Positions 11,592 to 24,034 of a DNA stretch of 64,000 nucleotides are shown piece after piece. The notes under the pieces were generated by a model, which had not been told where the DNA came from, ran no database searches, and saw only the letters and a list, made by a program, of their open reading frames with translations. The DNA comes from Mansonella perstans. Lineage: Eukaryota; Nematoda; Chromadorea; Rhabditida; Onchocercidae. The stretch spans positions 1-64,000 of the forward strand of contig JBAMDO010000142.1 of the NCBI GenBank assembly GCA_037074765.1, written 5' to 3'. Position numbers and translations under genes: made by a program. Positions within the stretch are counted from its first letter, which is position 1. Each line of letters opens with the position of its first letter.

Positions 11592-12714
11592 CAGATTCGA
11601 TTGTGTCCACAAAAGGGACGGCAGTCGATCGGAATAACAACAGCACGAAAGAGAGACGACCTTGATACGGCAATAGTGAGATCGACTGCACATATAGTCA
11701 TGAAGAAGTGATATATAATCTCAAAAAATAAAAAATGACACATTTTATTCTTATTAAAAATTGAGCCCATTTTTTTCAGAATTCTCGACATCGTGATGAA
11801 TTAATTGATTGACTAACTCATCTTCACAATATTCCTAGCTTGATGTAGTAGAACGGAAAAAATTTCCACTGAACCTTTTCTACTTATAAAAAGGACCAGG
11901 AAGACTTTTTACTGTTTAAATTATTATGCGTGCGATCTCCATAGTTTATCAAACTTTCGTTGACATCTCATCAAGAAATTAAACCATTAGCCGTGCTTTT
12001 AAATGAATATTAACAAATTATTCCCCCGACAGTACCGGTATTAGTATTGAGAATAATCATAGATATTTCTGTTTATTTATATAAAAGTTCTTATTTTAAT
12101 GTCATTCTTTTCTTTTTTAATTCTTCTATTCAGGAATAAAATTAAAAAAATCATATCTTTATTTGGACTGTGTAATCATAAAGTTTGATTCAGTTATAGA
12201 AGTCAGAAGGATCCAAAAAGAATATAGAAACATAAATGGTTCACCAACACATGAAATGCAGAAATTATTTAAAATTTCAAAATTAATCTGGGTCTGGCAG
12301 CACCACTGAGACGGAATTATGAAAATTATATTAAAATTTTAAAAATCTTTTGTTTGTTTTAATTTTTTAATTTCAAACATTAATCTTTGCTTGCCTTCTT
12401 TGGTATTGTTATGGTTTCTCGTTTATACAAACACTGCTGTGATAAATCGAATATCAGAAAGTCCTCTGAAAAACTCCTCTGAACGGAAATAAAGACAAAA
12501 ATCGAAATTTTGTTGAAAAGTAGGAAGAATTTAAAAGCTAGTTTTAGTTATAGGATAAAGAACTATGACGATAGCTATAGCTTCAAAAACTTTCTTTGTA
12601 CCTTATATTCTGCAAACAAGCAAGCAAATAAATGCTTGAGAAATATTGTTGAAATTGAAGATTTTGAAAAATAGAAGACTTGCAGAACTAAAATTGCATC
12701 GGCTTGGTAACAAT
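11592..12714. other. Gene-free stretch
   Basis: Lies between the start of the FKBP gene and the next gene on the opposite strand. It should include the FKBP promoter, but no defined element could be recognised. Confidence 0.6.
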
Positions 12715-12864
12715 GCAGGTAATAAGTAAGAACTTTGATTTCCTAAATTTCTATATGGCCCCAGTTGACAAGAAAAAATATGTTTGATGGCAGGTAATAA
12801 GTAAGAACTTTGATTTCCTAAATTTCTATATGGCCCCAGTTGACAAGAAAAAATATGTTTGATG
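12715..12864. repeat. Perfect or near-perfect tandem duplication of 75 bases
   Basis: The unit beginning GCAGGTAATAAGTAAGAACT at 12715 recurs at 12790 with no difference that I can see through ATATGTTTGATG. It looks like a recent duplication. Confidence 0.95.
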
Positions 12865-15800
12865 AATTATATTCATATTTAGTTTTCGGTCCGTTTTCCA
12901 TGAATTGGATCTTAGATACTTTCATTAAACATTTGCCGCGCACCAAGTTAGATTCTTGCTGCTTTCACTGCGATCTTAATTATTTCTCTCAGTTATTTTT
13001 GATCGCTATTATAATGCTTTTAGAGATTAAATGATGAGTCGGATTTTAAAATTTATGTCCTATAAGAATGCAAGTTCAAAATCTGTTTGACGAAATTACC
13101 TTCATCAGTATTTTATTAGTACCGGTATGCTTGCCATATTCTGGTCCAATATTTAGAATTTTTTGCAAACTAAATTTAATAGACGATTTGAAGCAATATG
13201 AATTGTTTGTTTAAAAGTCTTATCAGTTATTGGGCTAACCGAAAATAAAACAGCATAAAATGATATTGCAAAAAACTTCCAGAATAGTTTAAGGACCCTA
13301 GTTTATTTATAAACATACATCAAAAGCAAAAGTCCTAACGTAACTTTAAAGGTATGTTTTAACTTATCTTTGGGTCTGAATTCTGCTTTCATCATACACA
13401 TGTGTGTCAGTGTACCAAAAACAATGAAAATTTATTTGGCTATGTTATTTCAAATTGGTAAAGAATCTAACAAACTATCAATTATTGTAACAAAACATCG
13501 TCCCAGATTCCTACGACATCATTTTCTATCTACTGCATCTTCCTCATTTATATTATTGTGCACTTGATTGGTTATGTACTTTCGATGAAATTATAAACAC
13601 AAAAGTGTTTATTAAAAATAACTTCTTTTTCCCATTTCAATCTTGAGAAGTGAATAGAACTTTACAAAGAATTAAATTCTATTAACACTCTATTAACAAA
13701 GAGCATCTTCAAACACACCGACGTGTATATTATTAATGCGTACAGTGCTGGGATGAAAAAATTTGTTTAAAACAAAATGAATGGATCGGTCGGTCCACTT
13801 TGAAATCAAAAGCGAAGAACGATTTCAATGAAATGATTGTCTAGTGGTGGCACTTATTTCAAAAAATATTTTTTTGGAATTGAAAGAAAAACATGAAATC
13901 TATTTAGATCAGTATCTGCTTTAGCTCAATCATCCATCGTAAATCATTCTATGAAAATTGAAAATGCAAATAAAACTCCAAAGAAACCCACGATAATCGT
14001 GGTCCCAGAAATTAGAAATACGTCGTCACTATTGCTCACATTTTTTGTTTTTCTGAATAAGAAAATCATAAAATGTATGTATTAGTCATTTCATAATTTA
14101 ATCACTTCATCAAATCTTTCAATTTTTCATTAGAATCATGTTGTACTAATATTTATTGAAGGCAAATTATGGCGGATCTCAGCAGTCATTCAAGCTTCAG
14201 AAAAATGTTCATAAAAAATGCTACCAGCAGGGGACAATTTTTGCAGAAATCATTTTTCTTTTTCGTTCATTCATTGCGTGTGTTCATATTAAATTGACAC
14301 AACATTCGATCTTTGTCCTTTTTTTATCAAACAAATAAAGGAAGTTTTTTATTTTATAATTCTCTAATTTCATGTAATGTTTAAAGAATGATGAATAACT
14401 TGCATAAAGAAATATGAAACTTCCTAGACTTACAGAAACTTGCATAAAGGTGTCTTCAATGTGCAAAGTAAGCACCTCTAACACTCACTGCTAATAAATG
14501 CAAAACCCTCTTTTCATTCTTTTCATTAATATTTTCAAATCAAACTTTGACTTTCAAAAAAAAAATTACTAAGTAAAAAAAAAAATCGATTTTACACGAG
14601 CAATGACAACAAATAAAGAATGCCAATGAAATGACATTTCATTTCTCAATGATTTCAATAGCAGTGACAGATACCAGATTCCAATTTTTTCATTCTTTCC
14701 ATTATTTCGGAAAGACTGCAATGATTGGCGAATTGATAGCAACGATAACAGCATTACTCCTTTGTAAAAAAAAATTACACAATGTACACTGTTCAGTTAT
14801 GCATTGACTAAAAGTTATTGATTTGATGGATTCATTTTTTAATTTAAAAATTTTATTTAAATTTCTTAGTGTTTCAGACTGATTGTTACGATATATCATT
14901 TGTTTGATAATATCATCATCACCATCACTTACTTTATTGATTTTGCAGATCAAAATACAAATGCCACGTACTTTGCTTGAAAATATTTTTGAATCTTACA
15001 TCGCTAATGACAGCTATTCTTATCGCCGTCTATTCCTTAAATGAAAACTGTAATCTTCAAATCAGTTCTGTGAATTCATTTGTCTATAAATATTTCTTAA
15101 CTCGAACTTATACAGAATATTTAAAAATTCGATAAGAGGAATGGATATGATAAGTTCTCAGTAAGTTACTTCTGTCCAACTTTTGCTATTAATAAATAAA
15201 AGTTCAACAGTTCACTTTTGATTTTCTTTTTTTTTATTGAAAGCAAAGTTAATTAACTAATTTCATGTTTTACAAATGGAGTGAAATTTGTTAAGGCACT
15301 TTGAGCTTTCTTTGTCCTTTTGCCAGTTTTCAATAAATTTCTGACAACCTATGAGAAAAGATGGAGAGAGGAGGAGATGAAATAAAGATGAGGAGAAGTA
15401 TGGATGAGATTGAAGCAAAGAAGGGTCAGGCAAGAATGTCTCCAACCAGACACTACCAGGCTTTTGCAGTATACGACAATTATGTACACATAACCATTAC
15501 CCTCCATTTTAGACTTCCTCATAGCCACTACAATTTCTAGCTTCATTCATTGATCCATAAACAGTTATGCGACAAATAAAATAGAAAACAACTATTGGAT
15601 ATACTATCAACAAGCTACTCACGTGCCTGCAATCTTTTCTTGTTTACATAATCATTGTTTAAATTTAAAATTTCATTGCCATCATTAATTTTTCATCTCA
15701 CAATCAACAATATATAGCTTTGTAAGCTTTTATTGAATTTAAAAAAGAAAATTTGTTAAACGGATAATGAAGTGAAATTTACCTCAATTTTTTCGCTCTG

Positions 15801-17057
15801 AAAATAATTGGAAAATGATTTCTGTAATGTTTTCAAATAAAAATTTTGAAATGATCACAGGAAGAAAAAATTGAGGCTGAACTTTGTTCCAACTTTTTTC
15901 AAAAAAAAAACATGTTTTGAAAATTCCATATTTCTTTTCATTAAACATGGAAGTTGTTCAATTTCTTGACTTTTGATCTATTCTCTTATAAAACTGTGAA
16001 AATTTGTGTTGAAATTTAACTGTTAACATAGGTTGCATATGAAATTTAAACTCTTCCAACATTTTCTTCCAGTTGAATCTCTTTTTATATTTGCAAAGAA
16101 ATGCTGAATGGGAAGCTTGTTTCTTTTTTTGTTAACCTTTTACTGAATCTAGAAGGATTATTGAAATTTTCTGAAAAGAAGTTATTGAAAGAATAATGAA
16201 GTATAATTTGTTTCTATTTTTCAAATCGGAAAATGTTTGCTGTAATGTTTCCTGGAAGAATAGCATAGGCTGATTATGTAGTTTTAATTTTAGAACTTTG
16301 AGGCTCACTGACAAGATGGCGTTCTTTAGGGATTGCTTAGAGAATTGATTTTCAAGTTTATGTCTGTGATTGTTAGAGAAAAGAAATTTAATTGCTGTTC
16401 ATAACACTCAGAAATCATTCATCACTTACCAGGTATACATATACAACATAGAGATTATGTTAGGATAGCTAAATTGATTGAATCCGCGATGTAGAAGTAC
16501 TTCAGTTCCCAATTATTACATATAAGAGCTTTATAAACGAGTTTTGAAGCATTGGCTCATAAAATATGATGTCGTCACGATAAATTATGTCATTCTACCA
16601 TTCATCCCACGACAAATATAAAATTCAATATTAGGCATTTTATTCTCATCCTGGCTTCAGTTCGATATTCACATAGTTTTGATGCGCTGTCTGTGTAATG
16701 ACTTTTTGTTATGCTTGTTATACTTGCGATTTTTGTTAATGTGGAATGAGTTTTTTGTTATATTCATTAAGATTTGGACATGTGTAATCTTGCTAAAAGT
16801 AGAAAAATATTTCCAGTTTCAAATGATTTTAGTAATTTTTTTGAAATAGTATTAGTATTTGGTTAATTTGTCTTTTTGAACAGAAAGGAAATGTATGCAT
16901 TAAAAGAAAATATATGCTTGATTTCTTACCCGATCTTCGGGGAAGAAATCAAGTTTGTAGAAAGTAGAAAATAACACCATTGTATACCAGTGGTATATTT
17001 TGAAATGATAAATAGTTTAATCTATCATTTTATGCTATTTTTCTCACTTTTTTTTTT
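12865..17057. other. Long gene-free stretch upstream of the FLVCR-like gene
   Basis: About 4.2 kb without a convincing exon on either strand. It includes a purine-rich tract near 15358-15425 and several homopolymer runs. The promoter of the FLVCR-like gene probably lies near its right end; no motif can be named. Confidence 0.55.
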
Positions 17058-17059
17058 AG
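17051..17059 (+). promoter_or_regulatory. Probable spliced-leader trans-splice acceptor of the FLVCR-like gene
   Basis: TTTTTTTAG ends at 17059 after a long pyrimidine run, only 7 bases before the ATG at 17067. No upstream coding exon is seen. This is the usual configuration of an SL addition site, but a 5'-UTR intron would look the same. Confidence 0.5.
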
Positions 17060-17066
17060 TACCGAA

Positions 17067-20000
17067 ATGATGGATGGCATAACGAAGAAAAATGTTTGTA
17101 AAGAGCAGTGCATTGATAATCAATTAAATATGGTTGAAGGTTTGTAATGATTTTATATTATAGCGTTTATAATGTATATTTGTAAAAATATATTTTAGTT
17201 TATACATTTATAGTAATATATCTAGCTTATGATAATTATTAATGTGTTGCAATAGCTCTCTAGATTATATTGGTACTTCTTGTTTCTTTTCACACATAAA
17301 TTTGAACTACTTTTTGCTCTCGTTCATTGAAGTAACCCTCCAATTCTAATCCCTTCATTTGTTGCTAAATATTTTGATGATTTGATGGTATGTTATAGTC
17401 ATTTATAGTTTTCAGGATTTCAGGAAAGAAAAGTAATTGAACCAAAAGCATCCACGATGAAGGATATAGGACCGCAGAATGCATCGAAACCTAAGCAGAT
17501 TCAGGTGTATAGAAGACGTTATTATATATTACTGATATTCGTCTTGTTGTCAGCTTCAAATTCAATGCAGTGGATTGAATATTCCGTTATTGCCCACATC
17601 ATCGTCGAGTTCTACTCAGTGTCTTATGTTGCTGTCAATTGGACTTCAATGATTTATATGCTTACTTATATCGTTTTTGTGCTTCCGGCAAGGTTTGTCC
17701 AACTCTTCAACAAATCACCTTGTCCACTAGTGAAGAGGAAAGGCTACCCTGACATTTATTGGGTGGAATTCGTAGAGTTTAGAATAGCTTAAAAGTGATA
17801 CCTTGTAATTGTTTTTATCTAAATAATTTCTTTTTCTTTATGCAAAAGTTTTAAAGAGAAGTTAAATGAGTCGTTCATATAATCAAAATTAGGGTTTTGA
17901 GTGTTTAAGTAAAAGCAATTTTGATTTTAAGAATAATCAATTTCCAGTTGGATTCTTGATAAATACGGTTTACGGATATCTCTAATACTCGGTTCCGGTG
18001 GTAACTGCATTGGAGCATGTATCAAGATGTTTTCGGCTAAGCGTGGTTCTATTTAATTCTCAAAATTTATTGTCTTTAAATCATATTGAAAATGAAATGA
18101 CGTAATTACTATATTATAAATATAAATAAATGTGCTTATTGAACACATATACTCTCTGAAATGTGTTCATTGGAAATGTGAACTAAAATTTTTTAGAAAT
18201 TCAAAATTCCTGGCAAAAAGAGATAATTTGTTGTAGTTAAGACACATTCTGGATCACATTCTTGGGACAAACAATCGTAGGTGTTTCGCAAATGTTTATC
18301 TTGGGTATACCACCAAGGTTAGCTGCTGTATGGTTCGGTCCAAAACAAGTCTCTACAGCGTGTGCGGTTGGTGTCTTCGGCAACCAAGTTTGTCAATTCA
18401 CATTATAAGCAAATTGAGCTTAAAATATATATGAACGAATCAATTTAAAGAGACGGCAAAAACTTGGATGCAGAAAATTGAAAAATTGATTGAGTTTCAA
18501 CGGTGATTGTTTCAAAAGTTTGAGAATACTATATATTTTGAAAGATGTGAAAAGAGAGCTATGTAATTGTAATTTTTTTGAACATTTTAAAAACTTTCTG
18601 GGAAACATTGAATTCCTTTCAGCTAGGCATTGCAATTGGATTTGTGCTTCCTCCTTTTTTGGTTCATATGGGTACTGCGGATTTAATTGCCTCTGATTTA
18701 AACCGATTATTTCTTATTTCAGTCATTGCCAATACTATCATTTTCTTGCTAATCATATTTTGTTAGTTTCTCTTTTATTATTTTAATTAAGAATATAAAT
18801 TAATTAATTTATCATTGTGTTTGTATTAATAACATGGCAAATTTTGTGGAGTCATCGTTTGATCAACTTAATGCCAGTAGTATTATTAGGAATAAGTCAT
18901 AGATCAATTAATCACTGTTTATTGTTCTCTGCACAATCAACTAACCCCTAATGATTGCAAATTCTGATATTTTTTTTGAATCAATTTCTATTTCTTGTTA
19001 CTCCTTTTTTTATAGAATTTATCAGTATTTAAAATCAACTCTTTTCTTTTAGCATTCTCAGAAAAACCACCTTTACCACCAAGTTTGGCACAGCTACGAA
19101 TCACAGAGGATACAAATGAGAAAAATTATTATCATTCATTGAAACAACTAATGACAAATCAAAATTTTATACTTCTTTTCATTACTTACGGTATGTGTAC
19201 TACTATTTCCATTTTCAAGTTCACAGTCTGGCGATTCATTGCATTGCATATTTTCATTGTTGCTACTTATTGAAAATCCACTTCCTTCAAGATTCAGAAA
19301 TACAAATCTTGGAAGATTTAAGAAATTCAGTGCTTCCTGTTTATATTGCTCTAGAGACTTTTTTTGAATGAAATATGTAACAAGTATTTTTGTAGAATCA
19401 TGTTTAAGGAATTAATGTTGGTGTATTTTATGCCATATCAACAGTGCTCAGTCAAATGATATTGATATTTCATCCCAATGAACAAGAAGGTGCAGGTCAG
19501 TAAAACAATCTTAATTAAATTATAAAATTATAGAGAAATATTGCATTTACTGAATGAAAAGTAAAGATCATATTTTGTTCAAAACTTTTGATTGATTGAG
19601 ATATTGTGAAGTTTATCGCGGTGATAAAATTATAGGAATGATTGGTCTTCTTCTGGTTCTATCAGGAATGATTGGTTCAGTGTTGTGCGGTTTTGTTCTA
19701 GATCGTTTCCATCACTTTAAGTAGGTGTTCTGCTTTCATTCAGTAATTTAGAGGAATGTTATAGAGAAATAAGTAACTTTGTTAGGCTCTGTCGAACTAC
19801 TCTTAACGATATTCTCTCTGATTTGCTTGCTTTTTTTCTATCTCACTTGACCAAATTTCAGCATTTTTAGTATTACTAAGCGTCAGTATCCATCTTACCG
19901 GTGATTGACCACTGTCCATACCCATTTCGAGGAAGGACTTCACATAATTAAATTTCGTCAGGGAAACAAATAAGTGATTTGTATAATCAGTCAGAGTTTT

Positions 20001-23000
20001 AATCTGATCTTATTTAAAATAAAAAAGAATGTAAAGTATTTATGTTTTTAACTTAAATTTTTTTTCTTCAGAATTACCACCGTTGTCATATATGTTTTCT
20101 GCGTATTGGGAATGCTTTTGTTTACTTTTTTGGTAAACGTCGCACAGATGTGGTATCTTTATGCAAGTTCCATAATTCTCGGGTATGATTTGCAATAGAA
20201 TTTTGAAATGCGTTTCCTAACTGTAATGTTGGGGATAGTTTCATCAATGCTGGATAAGTAAGCTAGTGATAAAAGAGAAATCAAGTTAAAGTCAGCAGGA
20301 AAAATGGAATTGACAGAGAATCTAATGCAATAAAATGTCCACGGCAGCCATAGCCGAACTTCAATCTGTCAAACAAGTTATTGCGATTACATAATGAATG
20401 ATTTATTTGATCTGTTTCTAATAATAGTGTTGCTAGTGATGGTGTCACGCCATATTCAAACGATGCTACAATCGTAAAATGAAATCCTTTTAAAAATGAA
20501 ATCGAGCAAATTCTAAGAAGGAATAAATTTACTTTTCGAAAAAATGCAGTTTTTATTACAAAAATTCACAATCTACAAACCTACGATAAAATCAAATTAG
20601 TCCCAGTCCGATATAAACTTTACCATCAAGTCTACTAATTTCTGTATCCCATGGGTAAAGATGGAGTATAACTTGAAGCTTTTAAATTTCAGATTAGAAT
20701 TTACAAGCAAAAGTAAAAAAAGCATAGAGTTAGCCAGCATAAATGTCCGAAATATAATGCCGAAAAAAGTAGAGGTTTTTTTCAACTCGACTTATCATGT
20801 TTTTTGTGTAAATATGATATGCTGCTTCGTGAAAAAATTAAAAACGATTCAATGAACTGAAGTGACAGTTGTAAAATCCTGCAATGAGCTGCCGTTCCTT
20901 GGCATTCCAAACATTGCTTGCTAAATTTATGAACTGCAAGATGCGCAACGAATCCAATGAATTGTTGAATTTAGTGGAACGTTTGGGCTCATTTACAGTT
21001 CTAGGGCATTTTACTTTTAAATTAAACGATGGTTGGGAAATACCGCCTGTGAAGAAATTAATCAAGAAATTAAATGCTGTGAAGAAATTAATCACTGAAA
21101 TTACAGTTAATTTAAGTAATTAATTTGCAGATTTTTCATGACGGGATATTTACCGGTTGGTTTTGAATTTGCATCCGAACTAACTTTTCCAATAGCTGAG
21201 GGAACCTCGTCAGGCCTCCTAAATGCGTCTGCTCAGGTTTTTACTTCATTTTTAATACAATATATTTCTTGTTGTTCTTGTGTGATTGGAAATTTTTCAT
21301 TTACTTCCTAGCTTTAATTGGAATTCCTCTATATCTTTCAAAAATAATTCCCTTAAGTAATTTACATGCATAGAATGAGAAAATATTTTTTTCCATCAAT
21401 CAAAATTGTTTTAGGACAAATGTTAAATGATTTATTTTTTTTATTTTCAGGTATTTGGTATAGCGCTTACCTTATGTGTTGGTTTCATTCTTGAAAACGA
21501 CAGTGTCTTAATCAGTAATTTAACACTTACGGGATTTCTTATTCTTGGAACTTTTCTTACAGGTTAGCTTTACTATATTTCCACATCTTCAAGTAATTAA
21601 GAAACCCATTTTGTCAAGAAATCATAAATCCCATGCAATTTAAGAGTCACACATAATGCAAATTATAACTAATATCTTCCCCGTCAATTAAGATTATAAG
21701 ATTATTTTATGAGAAATATTTATGATTTATGTTTTTTTAAGCACTTATCAAATCAGATTTACGAAGGCAAAGAGCTCAGAAAATTGTACCATGCAAAACA
21801 CCAGTAAGTTTCGATCATTATTTTGTTTCAAAATAAGCTATCCATAATTTTCGGAATTAGAAAGATTGATAAGAGACTGTTATAAGTGTTGGAAAATAAA
21901 TTTATGAATGCAAGTAATTTATATGCATACATTAATTTCGCTTTTGAAAAAAAAAGATAGATATATAAAAACTTATACCTTCTAGAGTATCTCCTCGTCC
22001 TATTTTTCCATTTTAATCTCTTTACAAGTCTAATAAAATCTTCTACAGCAATTACAAACCGATTCAGTATAGTCTCAGTGTAATCGCGAATGGAATACGA
22101 TTTTGAGGTGCATTTCTCTTCAATCACTTGGAACAAACATATTTGGCAATCATTCTGATTTTTTGCCCGAAAATTACCGACTGGCCTCATTGTGCCAATT
22201 ATGATGTTTTTGCTTCAGTTATTCCTATCTCATTGTTTTTTTCCATTACTTGGTACTTGTAATACCTAACTAACTCCACTTATTTTTAAAGTTGGAGTTT
22301 TGAAAAAAGTGACTTTATAATTTACATCTTTGCTTTAACTGTTTGAATTCTGTTTTTACGAGCTATTTTGATTTTTATTTTATGCTATATAAATGTTTAT
22401 ATTAAATTTGTTGCTCACTTTATCTAACGGCAGGTATTTCTAATGTATGATTGTTAAAAATTATTTATTTTTCACATTTCCTGTTCTTATGTCAATCAGT
22501 CGGAAAATTCAATTTTAGGCTAAGATTTTTGAAATAGGTATTTTAACGATAATAGAAATCCCTGTTTCCTGATTAGATTTCTTTATTCTTCGGTCGTACG
22601 ATTGTACAGCCATTAATATTATCCCTCAGGGATCAATTTCAAAGAAGTAATGAATGAAATTACACTTGGTTATTTCGTCGTTCTGGTACAACCGACCCTT
22701 ATAAGGATGATATAGCTGTAAGAGAAATCGGCTACTAATAAACATTTTCTTCCGAAATTTCGTTAGAAATTTAGAAATTAGGCTTAATCAATCACTCCGT
22801 GTGAATAGTTTTGGCTTCATCATTTCTTATCAAAAATGCTTCTTAGAGATGAAAGCGGTCAAAGCTTGCAGAACGATATTATCAATGTTATGAAGATTCA
22901 TCCGTTTCTGTGATCTTCCATCAAAGCAGCGTGGCATTTACTGTTCAATTTATCTAAAAAAGTATTGGGAAAGCGAAAAATCGAGATTCTCTAGCAACTG

Positions 23001-23908
23001 AAGATTATTCGTGAACATCCTTCAGAAAGCATGAAACCACATACATTTGAGTTAGTGAAAGAGCTCAAATGAAAGTCGGTGGCAAAATTTTGAAATGTTT
23101 TGCAATAATGAATTGACTCCAAAAATTATTGAATGAAAGAATATAACGCCGTATAGAATCATCGCATGTGGATCTGTTATTTTTAGAAGTGCATTGTGCC
23201 AAGCAAAGTCTAGCAATTATCACGACACAGATTATCTCAATACTTATTTTAAATTGATCAAGTAGTCATCATATATGGAATCTGAAAATATTCCTAAAAA
23301 CGATATCGTCCTATGATAACTCTTAGCAACATTCCATACTGAATCCCGTAGCAGTGCTAATAAAATGCAGTTAATCCTGAAGTAAATACAGTGATGATTT
23401 CCCCTTCTCCTACAAAATTGTATGCAAAGCTCATGAGGAAGGAGGCGCTTAACGATTTCTTTTTAATTTTTGCAGTCGATTCATAATTGTAAAAAATGTT
23501 TGAGGACCGAGAAATTTTAAATCCTCTATAAATAAATAGCCCAATGAGCCTAGCTTATAGGCAGCATGTGGTTGCTAATTACTTTTCTTTCCATTTCCAA
23601 ATAAAACTAATAAAATTTCCCACCTATTATGCATGGAGAATCGGCTAACAATGATATGGAAGGATGCGCTGTCAATGAATGATTCAATTACTCCAAAATT
23701 ATTTTCATTCCATTCATCTCCGGAAGTAATAAAACTAACATGCCACCTCCTGGATTTCCGATTTGCATCCACTCTTTCTATTTTCACATCTCCTGTAATG
23801 CATCAGTTATCAGCTATTGAACTGAAGAAACTAAGCAAAGCAGAACGAAGGAAACGACGCCGGGCTACACCAAAATATCGCAATCTTCATGCCAGTCGAG
23901 AACGGTAA
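17067..23908 (+). CDS. FLVCR-family major facilitator transporter (choline/heme)
   Basis: Exons: 17067-17139, 17416-17692, 17948-18042, 18242-18387, 18623-18761, 19053-19190, 19409-19495, 19636-19720, 20072-20182, 21131-21236, 21451-21562, 21742-21803 and probably 23807-23908, about 510 residues with continuous phase. Diagnostic FLVCR blocks appear in order: [12 protein letters not shown] and NWTSMIYML (TM1-2), [59 protein letters not shown] (TM7), [32 protein letters not shown] and [17 protein letters not shown], with ALIKSDLRR after TM12. The Trp of QWI and the Tyr of VFY lie where human FLVCR1/2 have choline-contacting aromatics. Family members sit in the plasma membrane or internal membranes and move choline or ethanolamine, and have been implicated in heme export. 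After 21803 there is a strong GTAAGT donor; reading through it instead gives a stop at 21834-21836 and 487 residues. Donor 3 could be 18043 or 18046, a difference of one residue. Confidence 0.92.
21828..22190 (-). other. 120-codon open frame inside the last FLVCR intron, antisense
   Basis: Unusually long for non-coding DNA this AT-rich. The first 70 residues look protein-like ([15 protein letters not shown]; then [20 protein letters not shown]) but no family is recognised. It overlaps the alternative end of the FLVCR-like gene at 21828-21836. It could be an exon of a nested gene, a relic or chance. Confidence 0.2.
22844..22898. repeat. Left copy of a 55-base direct repeat
   Basis: TAGAGATGAAAGCGGTCAAA through GTTATGAAGATT. 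It recurs at 23980-24034 with a single mismatch (A/G). Confidence 0.95.
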
Positions 23909-23979
23909 TTTTCTTTTGCTATCCTTTATTCTTACTTAGCACTCACATCATTAACAGATTTCTCGATGAACTGCTGTAG

Positions 23980-24034
23980 TAGAGATGAAAGCGGTCAAAG
24001 CTTGCAGAACGATATTATCAGTGTTATGAAGATT
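23980..24034. repeat. Right copy of the 55-base direct repeat
   Basis: Same orientation as 22844-22898, 1,136 bases downstream. The interval contains the probable last exon of the FLVCR-like gene (23807-23908). Confidence 0.95.

Noticed and set aside
15263..15546. Overlapping 60- and 65-codon minus-strand frames
   Set aside because: They arise from a purine-rich low-complexity tract and have no splice support or homology.
22540..23560. Tc1/mariner-type transposase remnant in the FLVCR intron
   Set aside because: Short peptides loosely recalled a transposase, but frames are broken everywhere and no catalytic or DNA-binding motif could be aligned.
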